Positions 1 to 10,891 of a DNA stretch of 64,000 nucleotides are shown here, one piece after another. Location: assembly GCF_029873635.1 (NCBI RefSeq), contig NC_080423.1:111617087-111681086 (forward strand), read 5' to 3'. The position numbers were made by a program, and so were the translations under genes. Position 1 is the first letter of the stretch, and the number at the start of each line of letters is the position of its first letter. The notes beneath the pieces are model-generated. The model was given only the letters and a program-made list of their open reading frames with translations. It was not told the origin of the DNA and did no database searches. Origin of the DNA: Malania oleifera (taxonomy: Eukaryota; Streptophyta; Magnoliopsida; Santalales; Ximeniaceae).

Positions 1-211
1 AATTATAAATTTATGGAGAGATTTTAAAATACTAATTATTTTATTAATGCAGGTTCGCGACATAAGTGAATAAAAAATAAATTAATAAATTCAATTACTA
101 TTAACGATTGCAAATAATGTTATTATAATCATTACTGGAGGTTACAAAAATTAAATTATAAATTTATTAGGAGATTTCAAAATACTAACATTTTATTACT
201 GCATGTTTCTA
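1..211. repeat. Imperfect direct repeat upstream of the calnexin gene
   Basis: Positions 1-54 and 154-211 are imperfect copies of one AT-rich sequence (both run AATTATAAATTTAT, then a GAGATTT core, then AAAATACTAA, then a TTTTATTA tract and a TGCA). A weaker piece of the neighbouring sequence recurs near 446-495 (compare the stretch from about 66). No coding potential or terminal structure was seen, so this is probably old tandemly duplicated intergenic DNA. Confidence 0.6.
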
Positions 212-860
212 AAATATAAATTATGTTATTTATTTTTTCAAAATTTTTATTTATAATAGTTATTGAAGTTATTATTTCTATTATCAATGATTAACAAAAA
301 TTATTAATTCAATTATTAATGGTAAGGTTTTTTTATGTGTACAAATTTATAAGCATTCTTAGCTTTGAATATTGCTTCCACAAAGTGAAATTTTTTTAAA
401 AATAATAATAATAATAATAATTATACCTAATGCATTAGACACTGTTAGTGAATAAAATATAAATCAATAAATTTACATATTATTATCTATTGTCCATAGA
501 GTTGAGTCTAGAGGGGTGGTGAATAAACTTTTTTATGAATTTATACTTTTCTCTACAAAATAAAAAATTTTAATAAGATACAAATGATTATTTAATTAAT
601 ATTTTATAAAAATAATTTTTGTCAAAATGAAAAGTTTAATATGGGCAATCCCATTATGAAAATAAAGTAGCTAAGCTAAGAATGATAAATCTGAAAAAAA
701 AAAATGTAGAGTCGTTTTGGCTTGGGAAATGGATCAAAACGCGTGCATGTGACGTTGTGATATGGTCATATTTACTGTTTTTTATATTAAATAATAATAA
801 TAATAATGTGAAGAATATAATAAAGAGATGGGAAAAGCACTGGATTCTTATGTGGCAGGG
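212..860. other. AT-rich intergenic DNA upstream of calnexin
   Basis: No gene was recognised here. The stretch is strongly AT-rich with short ATA and AAT runs. The small open frame at 682-873 has no recognisable protein and lies in the presumed promoter, so it is not annotated. Confidence 0.5.
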
Positions 861-864
861 AGTG

Positions 865-899
865 ATTGGTTGATTTCACGTGGCAGGTAATGTTATTGG
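865..899 (+). promoter_or_regulatory. G-box flanked by two inverted CCAAT boxes, calnexin promoter
   Basis: A perfect CACGTG followed by GC lies at 877-882, flanked by ATTGG (CCAAT on the other strand) at 865-869 and 895-899. Plant unfolded-protein-response promoters combine CCAAT boxes (bound by NF-Y) with CACG or ACGT cores bound by bZIP17/28/60. Calnexin is a classic target of that response. The spacing here is not the exact ERSE consensus, so the assignment is an inference from context. Confidence 0.4.
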
Positions 900-1020
900 C
901 CGAAACAGCTCGAAGGAAAAAAGAGAATCTGTATATGAATGAATGCGGAGGACTTCCTCCTGCTGCACTAAAGTCTAAAGCCGAAGCCGTGAAGGTGTAG
1001 GGCTCTCTAACCTACTTCTT

Positions 1021-1060
1021 AGCTCTATATAAATATTCTTAGCTCTATATAAATATTTGA
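1021..1060 (+). promoter_or_regulatory. Duplicated TATA box of the calnexin gene
   Basis: The sequence AGCTCTATATAAATAT occurs twice in tandem, at 1021 and 1041, giving two TATATAAA boxes 20 bp apart. They lie about 115-150 bp upstream of the calnexin ATG, which fits a core promoter followed by a short 5' UTR. Two transcription starts roughly 20 nt apart would be expected. Confidence 0.6.
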
Positions 1061-1074
1061 AGGAAGAAGAAGCC

Positions 1075-1099
1075 TGTGTGTGTGTGTGTGTGTGTGTGT
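1075..1099 (+). repeat. (TG)n microsatellite in the presumed calnexin 5' UTR
   Basis: About twelve TG units lie between the TATA boxes and the ATG at 1174. Length variation here would alter the 5' leader but not the protein. Confidence 0.75.
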
Positions 1100-1173
1100 T
1101 TATGTTGCAGTGGAAATTGAAATTTCATTACTGAGATTTGAATTTATAAATTCAGTGATTAGTAATAGTAGAA

Positions 1174-4100
1174 ATGGGAGAGGGGAAACCAGTCCCTCTG
1201 CAGTCTATGATGCTCTTGCCCTTGTTCATCATAGCTTCTTGCCTCACCTCTCAGCTCTCCGCTTCTCATGATACGGTATTTATTTTATTTTATTTTAATT
1301 ATTTAGTTAATTACTTGATATCCTAGCTCCCTCCTCCTCCTCCTCCTTCAATCCAATCTATGCTGTACGGTTTGTTTATTTCTGTTTTCTTTTTCTTCTG
1401 AAATTCTGTTTGTGTTGTGGGGTTCTAGATCTTTTACGAGTCGTTTGACGAAGCATTTGATGGCCGCTGGATCGTGTCTACCAAAGAAGACTACAAAGGT
1501 TAGGTTTCATTCTGGATGGATCTGTTTTGTTTCCTTAATGTCGTATCTATATACTCTCTCTCTCTCTCCAGCATTCTTTTCTTTCCAGCTTTCTTCTTTA
1601 CGTTTACTTATATACCGTTGCTGTACATATCTTCTTTGTTGTCATTGCCTGCTGGTTTCTGAAAGAAGGAAATCCTATGACATTCATCTCTAGTTCATGC
1701 TTTGTTATGTGCTTGCGCGATGAGACGTGCATCTTTCTGTTATCGTTTATGGGCAACAAGTTTCAGGATGAACTCGCGCACACACACGCACACGCACACG
1801 CACACACTCTAATGAGACTTGTGAATGCATCATCCTTGGGCATTTTCATTTTCTAAGGAACCAAACTCCTAAGAAACTACTCGTTTATGCTGCCCATTCA
1901 TTCGACCTTCAATCGAAATCATGATATTATTGATATTTCTATGTGGATCGTTATCTGTTTCAAAGAAATTCTCTACGATTCTAATTTAAAGAAAAAAAAA
2001 AACCTGTCCACATTCTAATGATTTGATTCGTTCTTTAAAATTTGAAATGCGTGTGCAGACTACACTATCCTATCCTAATAAATTCTTAGCTGCAGCTGCA
2101 ACAGGCATCAATATTTTGGTCGTACACAAAAATTATTGCAGACTCTTATGTATGTTACTATTTTCTCCATTTCTCAAATAATTCAAATTTTACTTAATCC
2201 AATAAACATTACAAAGTTGACTAAAATACGCATAAGGAAGATCACGCATAAACAATGACTTTTCTGCCAACAGATATCACACATCTAGTGTAGGCACCCA
2301 AGCTTTTTGTATTATTTTAATCAACGTTGAGCTGCTTCTATTGTTTTGTGTTTTCAGACTAGTTGTTAATCAGCAATGTGATAGATGATAAGATGTTGAC
2401 ATTGTTAGTTCATGACTGCATTTAATCTCTTTCCATAAAATTTCCACAAAATGATTATAAATGTTTTCACAGTATCAACTTCCTTCAACATACTGCTTTC
2501 AATTGGGGTTAAAATCTCTTATATTTCAGCAAAAGGGGTTGCAAAATTGTTCCAACCTTGTAATTTTAGTAAGGTATAAGTCTAGTACACTATTGAGAAT
2601 AATATTCTATGACTAGAAATTCATTTATTTTCAAACTGATCCATTTACAACCTTTTATTTGATTACCGAATCCTTTATGTTAGAATGTGTGAAGAGTAAA
2701 ATGTTTTGCCAATTCCTTATCTTAACGGACATTGTCAAATTTTGTGTATATATTTTTCTAGCTGAACAAATAGCGCATATGTGCTTGTTTTTTGTGTGAA
2801 AACTTGTTTTTTAAATCCGCTTCATAAATAATATTTCTTTCTGAAAATCATTCTTTAAATTTTCAAGTAAATTATGTATATCTTCCATTTATATATATGC
2901 ATCTAGCTATAAGTATTGAGGTGGCAGGCATTTCCCTCTCTGTATTATGTTGCATTCTATCAAGTTTATAACTATTCATAAATATCCCATATCTAAGTCA
3001 TAACTGACCTGTTATGCTTCTAGGGGTTATTTCCCATTATGCTTTTTATAGAAGTGTGACTAGTTTTAAAATAGTTGTCTGATGTTATGCATAGATTCTT
3101 AATTAACTGTGTAGAAACTGGAAGATTCCCGAACTGCACTGATCCCTTCTTATTCCCCTAAATATCCATGTAAAAGTACTGACCCAGTATTGTACCATGC
3201 TAATGGCAATATTGCAAAATATTATGCAACTCATACCTAAGCCGTAACTACCGACGAGGCTGATGGCTATATATGAAAATATTACCATCCCATAACTGGT
3301 AAACTGTTTATAAGTAACAAAAATTTCTCATATCTAACTCATAATCGTTCCACGGCAACTATAACTTTTTTGGTGTCCACTTTTTATTCCATCTGAAATA
3401 ATCCTATAAAAGTATTGGTGGAATAGTGAAGTCTTAATTGCATTTGGCCGTGCAGTAGATGATATCCTTGCTCACGATTCTGATCCTTTATTTTAATGCT
3501 TTTCTTTTTTCTCTTCCTCAAAAGTCAATTGAACCTGCTGATGTCATCAAAACACATGTCACACATGCTATTGAGGTGCCATGTTGTAAAATCTACTTAA
3601 AACTTTGAATATTCTCATTTATAATTTATTTAATTAGTTACAATGTGAGACTGAGGCTGTTACTTTATTCTCCTTTTATTTGATCGTGTAACTTCCTTTA
3701 TTATGTGTTCTGCATTATGCTGAAAATTATTCAATTTTCCATTGAAGTTACTACCAATTGACCATATTTGTTTACCAGCCGACCATAATCTTGGGCAGGT
3801 TATGGTTATTTTTAGAGATATAGAAAAATAATTTATCTAATGAATAATTAATTTAATTAAAAAAATTCTCCGAAGATGTATTACGCATGCATTACAAGTT
3901 TGGTGTTTGGTTAGTAATAAAATGTTGGATTAACATTGTGTATTCTTGTCATAACTGATGCCATTCTTGCTACAGTATTGACAGAACATAGTGAAGCATG
4001 TGAGTTATTGACTATAATTTTTCATTGTTTTAGCACATTTTAGTAAGCAATCTGTAGTTTCCTCTGAAGGCTTTTTTGGTGCAGTGTCCTTTTTCTTTTT

Positions 4101-4598
4101 TTTTTTTAAAAAAGCCCCTCAAATCACCTCAAACTATTGCCCCTTCCCAATGTTAATTCTTCACTTAGGCTTAGTTTGGCCCCCCTTACAACTTTTGACA
4201 AAAGAACTTTTAAAACAGATGAAAAATAATTGATTGAGGTGGTGGTAGAATTGATATCTATTATTGTCATAACTGAAGCCATTCTTGCTACAGTATTGAC
4301 CGAACTCAGTAAAGCATCTTAGTTTTTTGCTACAATTTTCTGTTGTTTTTAACAAGCACACGTTAGTAAGCAATCAATAGTTTCCTGCAGAGGCATATTT
4401 GGTGCATTAAAGTGCATTAGTCATTTTCAACAATTTTTTGCATTGTTTTACTACGCAAATTTTAGTAAACAACCACTAGAGTTTCCTGTGGAGGTATTTT
4501 GGATTCTGCAAGGTGGGAAAAAATGGAAAAAAAGACTTCTGGGGAAGTACCTTGCTTTTTTTGCTTGTGTTGCTCATTTATTATCAAGGGCAGCTTTG

Positions 4599-4634
<36 letters not shown>

Positions 4635-7600
4635 GGAGAGACTGAATAGAAAAAGAGGGGTGATTGTAGTGGGGTTTATTGTCTCCCGAGCTCTGTGATA
4701 AATATATTTTTGCCCTTTATTTAGAAACTTTTACAGTTGGGAACCCTTCAAACTTTGTGTAGAACACCACTACATCCTACAAATCACTACATTTTGGATA
4801 AATTTTATATTTAGTCCCCCAACTGTCCTTTTTCTATTTTAAAGAAATTCCTCCCCTCAAATTACTGATGACCAGTTATTTCCCCCCATCAAATATCTCT
4901 TAGGCTTGGTGACCTTATGTCAATCCTTTAGTGACCTTTGCAAGCAAGGTACCCCTTATGTTGGCTTTTCATTTGTCTTTTGTGACGATGTTGACATTAC
5001 TTGTGATATCTCTTGGAAGAAAGGTTTAAAAAAATTTGATGTTACTATCTATATCAACAAAATGCACATTTCTTTTCGGGAGCCTTCCCATAATAACTCC
5101 ACGGTTAAGCGTGTTTGGTTTGGAGTAATTTAGGAATGGGTGATCTTCTGGGAAGTTTTCTCAGAAAGTGTGTGAGGACAAAATACAGTGAAAATGACAC
5201 GTGTTGATCTGTAAGGTCAATCATTAGTTCGATAAGACCCGCCCCCCTGTTGTTTGGTCTAGGTGGAGAACGAGAGACGCAGTTCTCCCTGACAGACCCA
5301 GGTTGGGGTGTTACAAAATGGTATCAGAGAAATTACTCAACCGGAAGTGTGATTAGATTCACATCGCTTGAGTTTGGAAATGTGGGTTCGCAACGAGGAC
5401 GTTGCGTTCTGTAAGTGGGGGAGAATGTGCTACCTCGTGGAAGAAAGGTTTGAAAAGAATTTAATGTTACTACCCATATTAACAAGGTGTACATTTCTTT
5501 TCGGGAGCCTTTCCATAAGAACTCCACGGTTAAGCGTGCTTGACTCATGGAGTAATCTTGGAATGGGTGACCTTTTGGGAAGTTTCTCAGGAAGTGTGCG
5601 AGTGAGGAAAAAACATACTGAAAAAGACACGTGTTAGTCTGTGGGGCCAGTCATTAGTCCGATAAGGCCCGCCCCCCCTATTGTTTGGTTCAGGTGGAGG
5701 ATGAGAGATGCATTCTCCCTACCAAACCCAAGTTGGAGCGTTACACTACTATCATGTTTTTTGCTTGGATGAATCTGTTTTAATTTAGTTAAAGTTCATG
5801 TGAGGTGGTTGTTTCAATTCTTTCATCTAAAGGATACTGTATGTTATTATCTTAAAATGCCACAAAATGTATTCTAGTGAATTTTTTTCAGCTTATTTAT
5901 TTATTTATTTTGCTTTTATATTTTATAGATAAAACATGAAATATGCCTCATTTTTTCCTCCATTTTTGTGTACCATAGTACATTTCCATTGTAATTTTAA
6001 ATTTTATGCGACTGACATGACTGTCATTTTCCACCTGTTTTTGAACATTAATGCTTGTAATAATATTTTATTAACTACGCTATGTCGCATTCATCCTTAC
6101 ATTTTTATTATATATTATTCAAACCACTTGGTTCTTTGTGAAGTTGAATTTTTAATGAGTTTCCCTGTTCTTAGGTGTATGGAAGCATGCCAAGAGTGAG
6201 GGACATGATGACTATGGGCTTCTTGTGAGTGAGAATGCTAAGAAGTATGCTATAGTGAAAGAACTTGAGGAGCCACTGAGTCTTAAGGACAAAACTGTTG
6301 TCCTACAATTTGAGACTCGCTTCCAAAATGGACTTGAATGTGGTGGTGCATATCTAAAATACCTCCGATCTCAAGAGGCTAGATGGGAACCCAGAGAATT
6401 TGATAATGAGTCTCCTTACTCTATCATGTTTGGACCTGACAAATGTGGATCCACAAACAAGGTGCACTTTATCCTCAAGCATAAGAACCCCAAGAATGGG
6501 GATTACATGGAGCATCATCTCAAGTATCCACCATCTGTCCCATCTGACAAACTATCTCATGTATACACGGCCATTTTGAAACCTGATAATGAGTTGCGCA
6601 TTCTGGTTGACGGAGAGGAGAAGAAGAAGGCGAATTTCCTTTCAAATGAAGATTTTGACCCACCATTAATTCCTCTCAAGTCAATTCCAGATCCTGATGA
6701 CAAAAAGCCTGAGGACTGGGATGAGAGGGAAAAAATTCCTGACCCAGATGCAGTGAAGCCAGATGATTGGGATGAGGATGAACCCATGGAAATTGAAGAT
6801 GTGGAAGCTGTAAAACCTGAAGGATGGCTGGATGAGGAGCCTGAGGAGATAGATGATCCCGATGCATCAAAACCAGAAGATTGGGATGATGAAGAGGACG
6901 GTGAATGGGAGGCTCCAAAGATTGAAAATCCTAAGTGTGAGACAGCTCCTGGTTGTGGCGAGTGGAAGAGGCCAATGAAGAGGAATCCAGCTTACAAGGG
7001 AAAATGGCATGCTCCTCTCACTGACAACCTGAATTACAAGGGAATTTGGAAGCCCCAGGAGATACCGAATCCCGATTATTTTGAACTTGAAAAACCTGAT
7101 TTTGAGCCTATTGCTGCCATTGGTGTTGAGATTTGGACAATGCAAGATGGTATATTATTTGACAATATTTTGATAGCAACTGACGAGAAGACTGCGGAGT
7201 CCTACCGAGAGACTGCGTGGAAGCCAAAATTTGATGTAGAGAAAGAGCAACAGAAGGCTGAGGATGCAGCTGCTAGTCTTCCAGAAGGTCTCTCTGGCTT
7301 CCAGGTAAGTGGGCAGGTTCGGCTGCTTGATTTTTAGTTTTTGCCCTTGTTCTATGTGGAATTATGGAAAGGCTTTGTATAAATTCTTGCAGAAGAAGGT
7401 GTTTGACCTCCTGTACAAGATTGGGGACATTCCTTTCTTGAGCGCATACAAGCTTCAAATTTTCGTGAGTATCATGTTGCAATTAGTCTGCAATAGATGA
7501 GTGTGTTTTGTAGAACATCTACTGAAGTGATCCATTTCTGGCAGGATCTCATTGAAAAGGGAGAGAAGCAACCAAACTTTACCATCAGCATCCTTGTCTC

Positions 7601-7899
7601 CTCTGCAGTTGTTATCTTGACAGTTTTGTTTAGGATCATTTTTGGTGGGAAGAAGCCAGTGAGTGTTTGAGCTCCCTTGCATCATTATGGCTTTTATTTT
7701 ATTTGTGTGATGTTGTCAGCTAATCTTAGGTATTCAATTGTTTATTTTTGTGCAGGGGAGTGTCACCAAAGACGCCAATGGCACTGGGGTGGTTGAGACT
7801 TCAAATGATGAAGCAACCAACCAAGAAAAGGAAGCAGAGAATGATAAGGAAGTTGCTACTGCTCCTCGCAGGAAGCCTCCTAATAGACGTGAAAATTAG
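1174..7899 (+). CDS. CNX: Calnexin, ER membrane lectin chaperone (six exons)
   Basis: Exons: 1174-1275, 1429-1498, 6175-7304, 7393-7464, 7545-7658 and 7756-7899. All junctions are GT-AG and keep frame, giving 543 residues (plant calnexins are about 530-540). Calnexin retains monoglucosylated glycoproteins in the ER until folded. Residues 1-30 form a signal peptide. The luminal lectin domain follows, with the conserved start of mature calnexin ([14 protein letters not shown]). The P-domain at about residues 220-360 has four type-1 repeats ([29 protein letters not shown]) and four type-2 repeats (GEWEAP, GEWKRP, GKWHAP, GIWKP). A transmembrane helix lies near 470-489, then a charged cytosolic tail ending in [10 protein letters not shown]. 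The ATG is the first in frame and precedes the signal peptide. Intron 2 is 4,676 bp and carries a Cassandra element. The transmembrane segment and tail separate calnexin from calreticulin. Confidence 0.96.
1499..5001 (+). other. Calnexin intron 2, part upstream of the TRIM
   Basis: This is non-coding intron sequence. It holds a (CA)n-type tract near 1779-1808 and a (TA)n(GA)n compound microsatellite at about 4600-4640. A short stretch near 4169-4185 (GGCTTAGTTTGGCCCCCC) recurs at 28236-28254 and probably marks a related small transposon. No exons were recognised. Confidence 0.6.
3941..4515 (+). repeat. Imperfect triplicated block in calnexin intron 2
   Basis: A block containing CATTCTTGCTACAGTATTGAC, then TTTTCTGTTGTTTT-like sequence, a TTAGTAAGCAAT core, and a GTTTCC...GAGG...TTTGG tail occurs at about 3941-4084 and 4259-4406 (period near 318 bp). 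A partial third copy of the second half lies at about 4425-4515. It looks like old tandem duplication inside the intron, with no protein frame shared by the copies. Confidence 0.6.
5002..5745 (+). mobile_element. Cassandra-type TRIM retrotransposon in calnexin intron 2
   Basis: Two direct terminal repeats, 5002-5315 and 5426-5745, begin TGTG and end TTACA. A primer-binding site TGGTATCAGAG (initiator Met tRNA complement) starts 3 nt after the first repeat, at 5319-5329. A purine tract (GTGGGGGAGAA) ends just before the second repeat. The internal region is only 110 bp and codes for nothing. Flanks TTACT (4997-5001) and CTACT (5746-5750) form a 5-bp target duplication with one mismatch. Each LTR contains a 5S-rRNA-like segment, the hallmark of Cassandra among TRIMs. 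The element must use proteins of other retrotransposons to move. The LTRs have diverged, so the insertion is not recent. Confidence 0.92.
5088..5586 (+). other. 5S-rRNA-like segments within the two Cassandra LTRs
   Basis: At about 5512-5586 the sequence matches the 3' two-thirds of plant 5S rRNA: AGAACTCC-CGGTTAAGCGTGCTTG, then AGTA, then GGAATGGGTGACCTTTTGGG. These are the regions of the internal RNA polymerase III promoter (A box, intermediate element, C box). The 5' LTR copy at about 5088-5159 is more decayed (AACTCCACGGTTAAGCGTG and AATGGGTGATCTTCTGGG). These are LTR components and not functional 5S genes. Comparison is from memory of the 5S consensus. Confidence 0.85.
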
Positions 7900-8959
7900 G
7901 GGACGGAAAATTAGAAAGCAGAGAAGAGAGGCTACTTGTTCAACTTTGGTCAATTTTTACCGGTGTCATTTCCTAGGCTCAAATCTTGTTAGAGATCCTG
8001 TCAATTTGTTCTTTTCTTTTTTAAAGCTTGGTTTTCTAAATTTGAAGTTGCATGTTAGTGTAAATCAGGTTGTCATGTCAGGCTGCTGTTTCTTTTCCAG
8101 CGCTATTAAGTAAAGATCCATTGGACGAGTGAAAGATTAGGAAGCTTGTAAATTTTGAAAATACCTGGTGAAACAAGATGAGTAGAGCAGTTCCTGCTTC
8201 AAAATTATAAGACACAAAAGGGTATCTTTTATACTCAGTGTAGCCACTGCCCTGCTTGAACTGATTATTTTGCACTTGGGATTTAAAGAACAGAAACCAG
8301 ATGTGATTGGGAAGGATTAAGTTGACTAGTGGGAGCTCCATAATGTTTTGGATGAGCCAAAGATTGGCACAAATTCATTCAACTTTTGCCTGGGTAAAGT
8401 TTGACAAATGAAACAGGCCACAACTGAATTTGTATTCATACGTCCTGATAATCTGGTGATGATTCCATACAATCATAAATTTTGTTAAGTTTTCCTTGAC
8501 AGAATGGAGTCCTGACGTTAGATTATATTGATTCCTCATACAATGCAACGTTGAGCTTGGGTGGGACGGGACAAATTAATATGTGAGATAACATAAAATG
8601 AAGAGCATTAGGTGAGAAAGCTATCATTAGAGTAATGATTGCATAGATTAAAACATACATTACAATGTTCGAATTCTTTAGTGAAGGATTTTAGATTTTG
8701 AATGTCAAACCTGCAAAACAGAAGCATGCATAAATTGTGGTTTTAGAGATAATTTTATTTTCAAATATGGATGAATTTCAAAATTCTAATTCGATGACAA
8801 TATGGATTGCTGGAGTGTCATTAATTTTTGAAGAAAGGAGATTGTTTTAACCCTAAGAAACAGAATTAGGCAGCCAATTGAAACACAAAACAAGCATTTC
8901 CAAGCCCTGAAATGGTTTAAATTAAAGAGAGTGAAGGAGAAAAAATTGAACACATACTC
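7900..8959 (+). other. Calnexin 3' UTR and short intergenic region
   Basis: The region begins with the calnexin 3' UTR, whose poly(A) site I cannot place exactly. It continues as AT-rich DNA up to the copia LTR at 8960. No gene, RNA gene or transposon end was recognised. Confidence 0.5.
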
Positions 8960-9291
8960 TATTGGGTTTTTGTGGAGCCTAGTTGCGTTAAATCTGGATG
9001 ATGACTTGACTTTTCTTTAATAAGAGATTTCTATCCTAAGGCTTAGTCCATGGAGCGAAAGCTTACCCCCGAGAAAATTTTTTGGGCCATTTTGTAGCCC
9101 ATTTGAAACGCCGCACTCTCTATATTTTTCTTCCTAATAATAGTGAAATCCCTGCAACTCCATGAACGTAGGCAAAATTGCCGAACCGAAGTAAATACTA
9201 TCTTGTGCATGTGATTGGTTTTTCTTTGGCGTATATACTTTCTCTATTTTGTTTCTTATAGGTTTCGGGAATTTGTCATTAATTTCCAACA
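8960..9291 (+). repeat. 5' LTR of the copia element
   Basis: This 332-bp copy aligns with 15257-15690 over both ends. Two internal segments present in the 3' LTR are missing: the sequence after GGAGCGAAG, and the stretch from the AGCCCATTT region to GCCGCACTCT. Those segments include the TATA-like AGCATATAAAATC, so this copy may lack its promoter. Confidence 0.9.
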
Positions 9292-9330
9292 ACTGGTATC
9301 AAAGCCTAGGGTTAGGTTCGAGTGAGAGCA

Positions 9331-10134
9331 ATGGCAGAGGAAGCAGGAAAGGCGTCTGGAGTAGAAAAGTTTGATGACACAGACTTTGGATTTTGGAGGA
9401 TGCAGATCGAGGATTATCTCAATGGGAAGAAGTTACATCTGTTGCTTCTAGGAGAAAAACCTGCTACTATGAAGGACGAGGAATAGACTTTCCTTGACAG
9501 ACAAGTACTGGGAGTTATAAGATTAACTGTGTCTAGGTCTGTTGCACACAACGTTGTGAAGGAAAAGATTACAACAGATCTGATGAAGACTTTGTCTGGT
9601 ATGTATGAAAAACCGTCAGCAAATAACAAGGTACATCTAATGAAGAAATTATTTAATTTGAAGATAGCAGATAATGCATATGTAGCACAACATCTGAATG
9701 AGTTTAATACTATCACAAATCAATTATCGTCTGTAGAAATTGATTTTGATGATGAGATTTGTGCAATGATCGTTTTGGCTTCGTTGCCAAACAGTTGGGA
9801 GGCAATGAGGATGGCAGTAAGCAACTTTACTGGAAAAGAAAAACTGAAGTATAATGATATAAGAGATTTAATTCTAGCCGAGGAGATTCGCAGAAGATAT
9901 GCGGGTGAAACCTTAGGATCTGGTTCTGCCCTATACCTTGAGACAAGAGGTTGAGGTAATGATCGAAATTCAGATTGGGGTAGAACAAAATCCAGAAACT
10001 ATAATCAAAACAGAAGTAAATCTAGATTTGGCCAAAAGGGACAATGTTAGAACTGTGGGAAAACATGTCACTTTAGGAGACAATGTAAAAGTCTTAAGAA
10101 GAAGAATGAGGATGATTTTGTTAATGCTGTAACA
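9331..10134 (+). pseudogene. copia gag remnant
   Basis: The ATG at 9331 opens a typical copia gag (MAEEAGKASGVEKFDDTDFG, with the FGFWRMQIEDYL motif). The reading frame continues through the retrotransposon gag core (VAQHLNEFNTITNQLSSVEI; LASLPNSWEAM). A zinc knuckle of form CxxCGKTCHFRRQC lies near 10045-10090. Three in-frame stops break it: TAG at 9484, TGA near 9952, and TAG inside the knuckle. The first and third replace tryptophan and the second replaces arginine, judged by the family consensus. The product cannot be full length. Confidence 0.88.
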
Positions 10135-10521
10135 GAAGAGGTACAAGATGCACTACTCCTTGCAGTAAACAGTCCACTTGATGATTGGGTTTTGGAATTA
10201 GGAGCTTCGTTTGATACCACTTCACACCATGATATCATACAGAACTATGTAGTAAGAGATTTTGGTAAGGTGTATTTGGCTGATGGTACAACCTTGGATG
10301 TTGTGGGTATGGGAAAAGTCCAGATGTCGTTGCTCAATGGGTCTATTTGGTTACTAGAGAAGGTATGACATATTCCTGATCTGAGAAGAAATTTGAGTTC
10401 TATCAGACAGCTTGATGATGAAGGGCATGCAATATTGTTTGCTGGTGGCACTTGGAAGGTTACAAAGGAAGCCAGAGTATTGGCTTGTGGAAATAAATCT
10501 GGTACTCTATACATGACCTCA

Positions 10522-10840
10522 TGTAACGACTCGAAAAATAATGATATTTAAATAATAAAGAGAGAGAGAAATGGAATCAGAAATAGAAGGAGGCAGTAGA
10601 CTTCGTCGACGAATACAGGGATTCGTCGACGAAGGTCTTCCGGATCTCGTCAACGAGGTCCCATTTTGTTGACAAGAAAATACCGAGAGAAGAATGGGCT
10701 ACTCTGAATTTCATCGACGACGGGTAAGGTTCGTCGACGAATTTCCTTAAGGACTCGTCGACGAGATGACGTAGCTCGTCAACGAATCCCGCAGTATAAA
10801 TATCCCTAAAATCATTTTTAATCACAGAATTTCAGCCGAA

Positions 10841-10891
<51 letters not shown>

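Noticed and set aside
5088-5586. 5S rRNA genes
   Set aside because: The 5S-like segments cover only part of the gene, lie in both LTRs of a TRIM, and have mutations in the core; they are Cassandra LTR components.
10577-10825. - strand frame with repeated FVDE motifs
   Set aside because: It is a translation of the palindrome array; similar frames occur on both strands wherever the array occurs.
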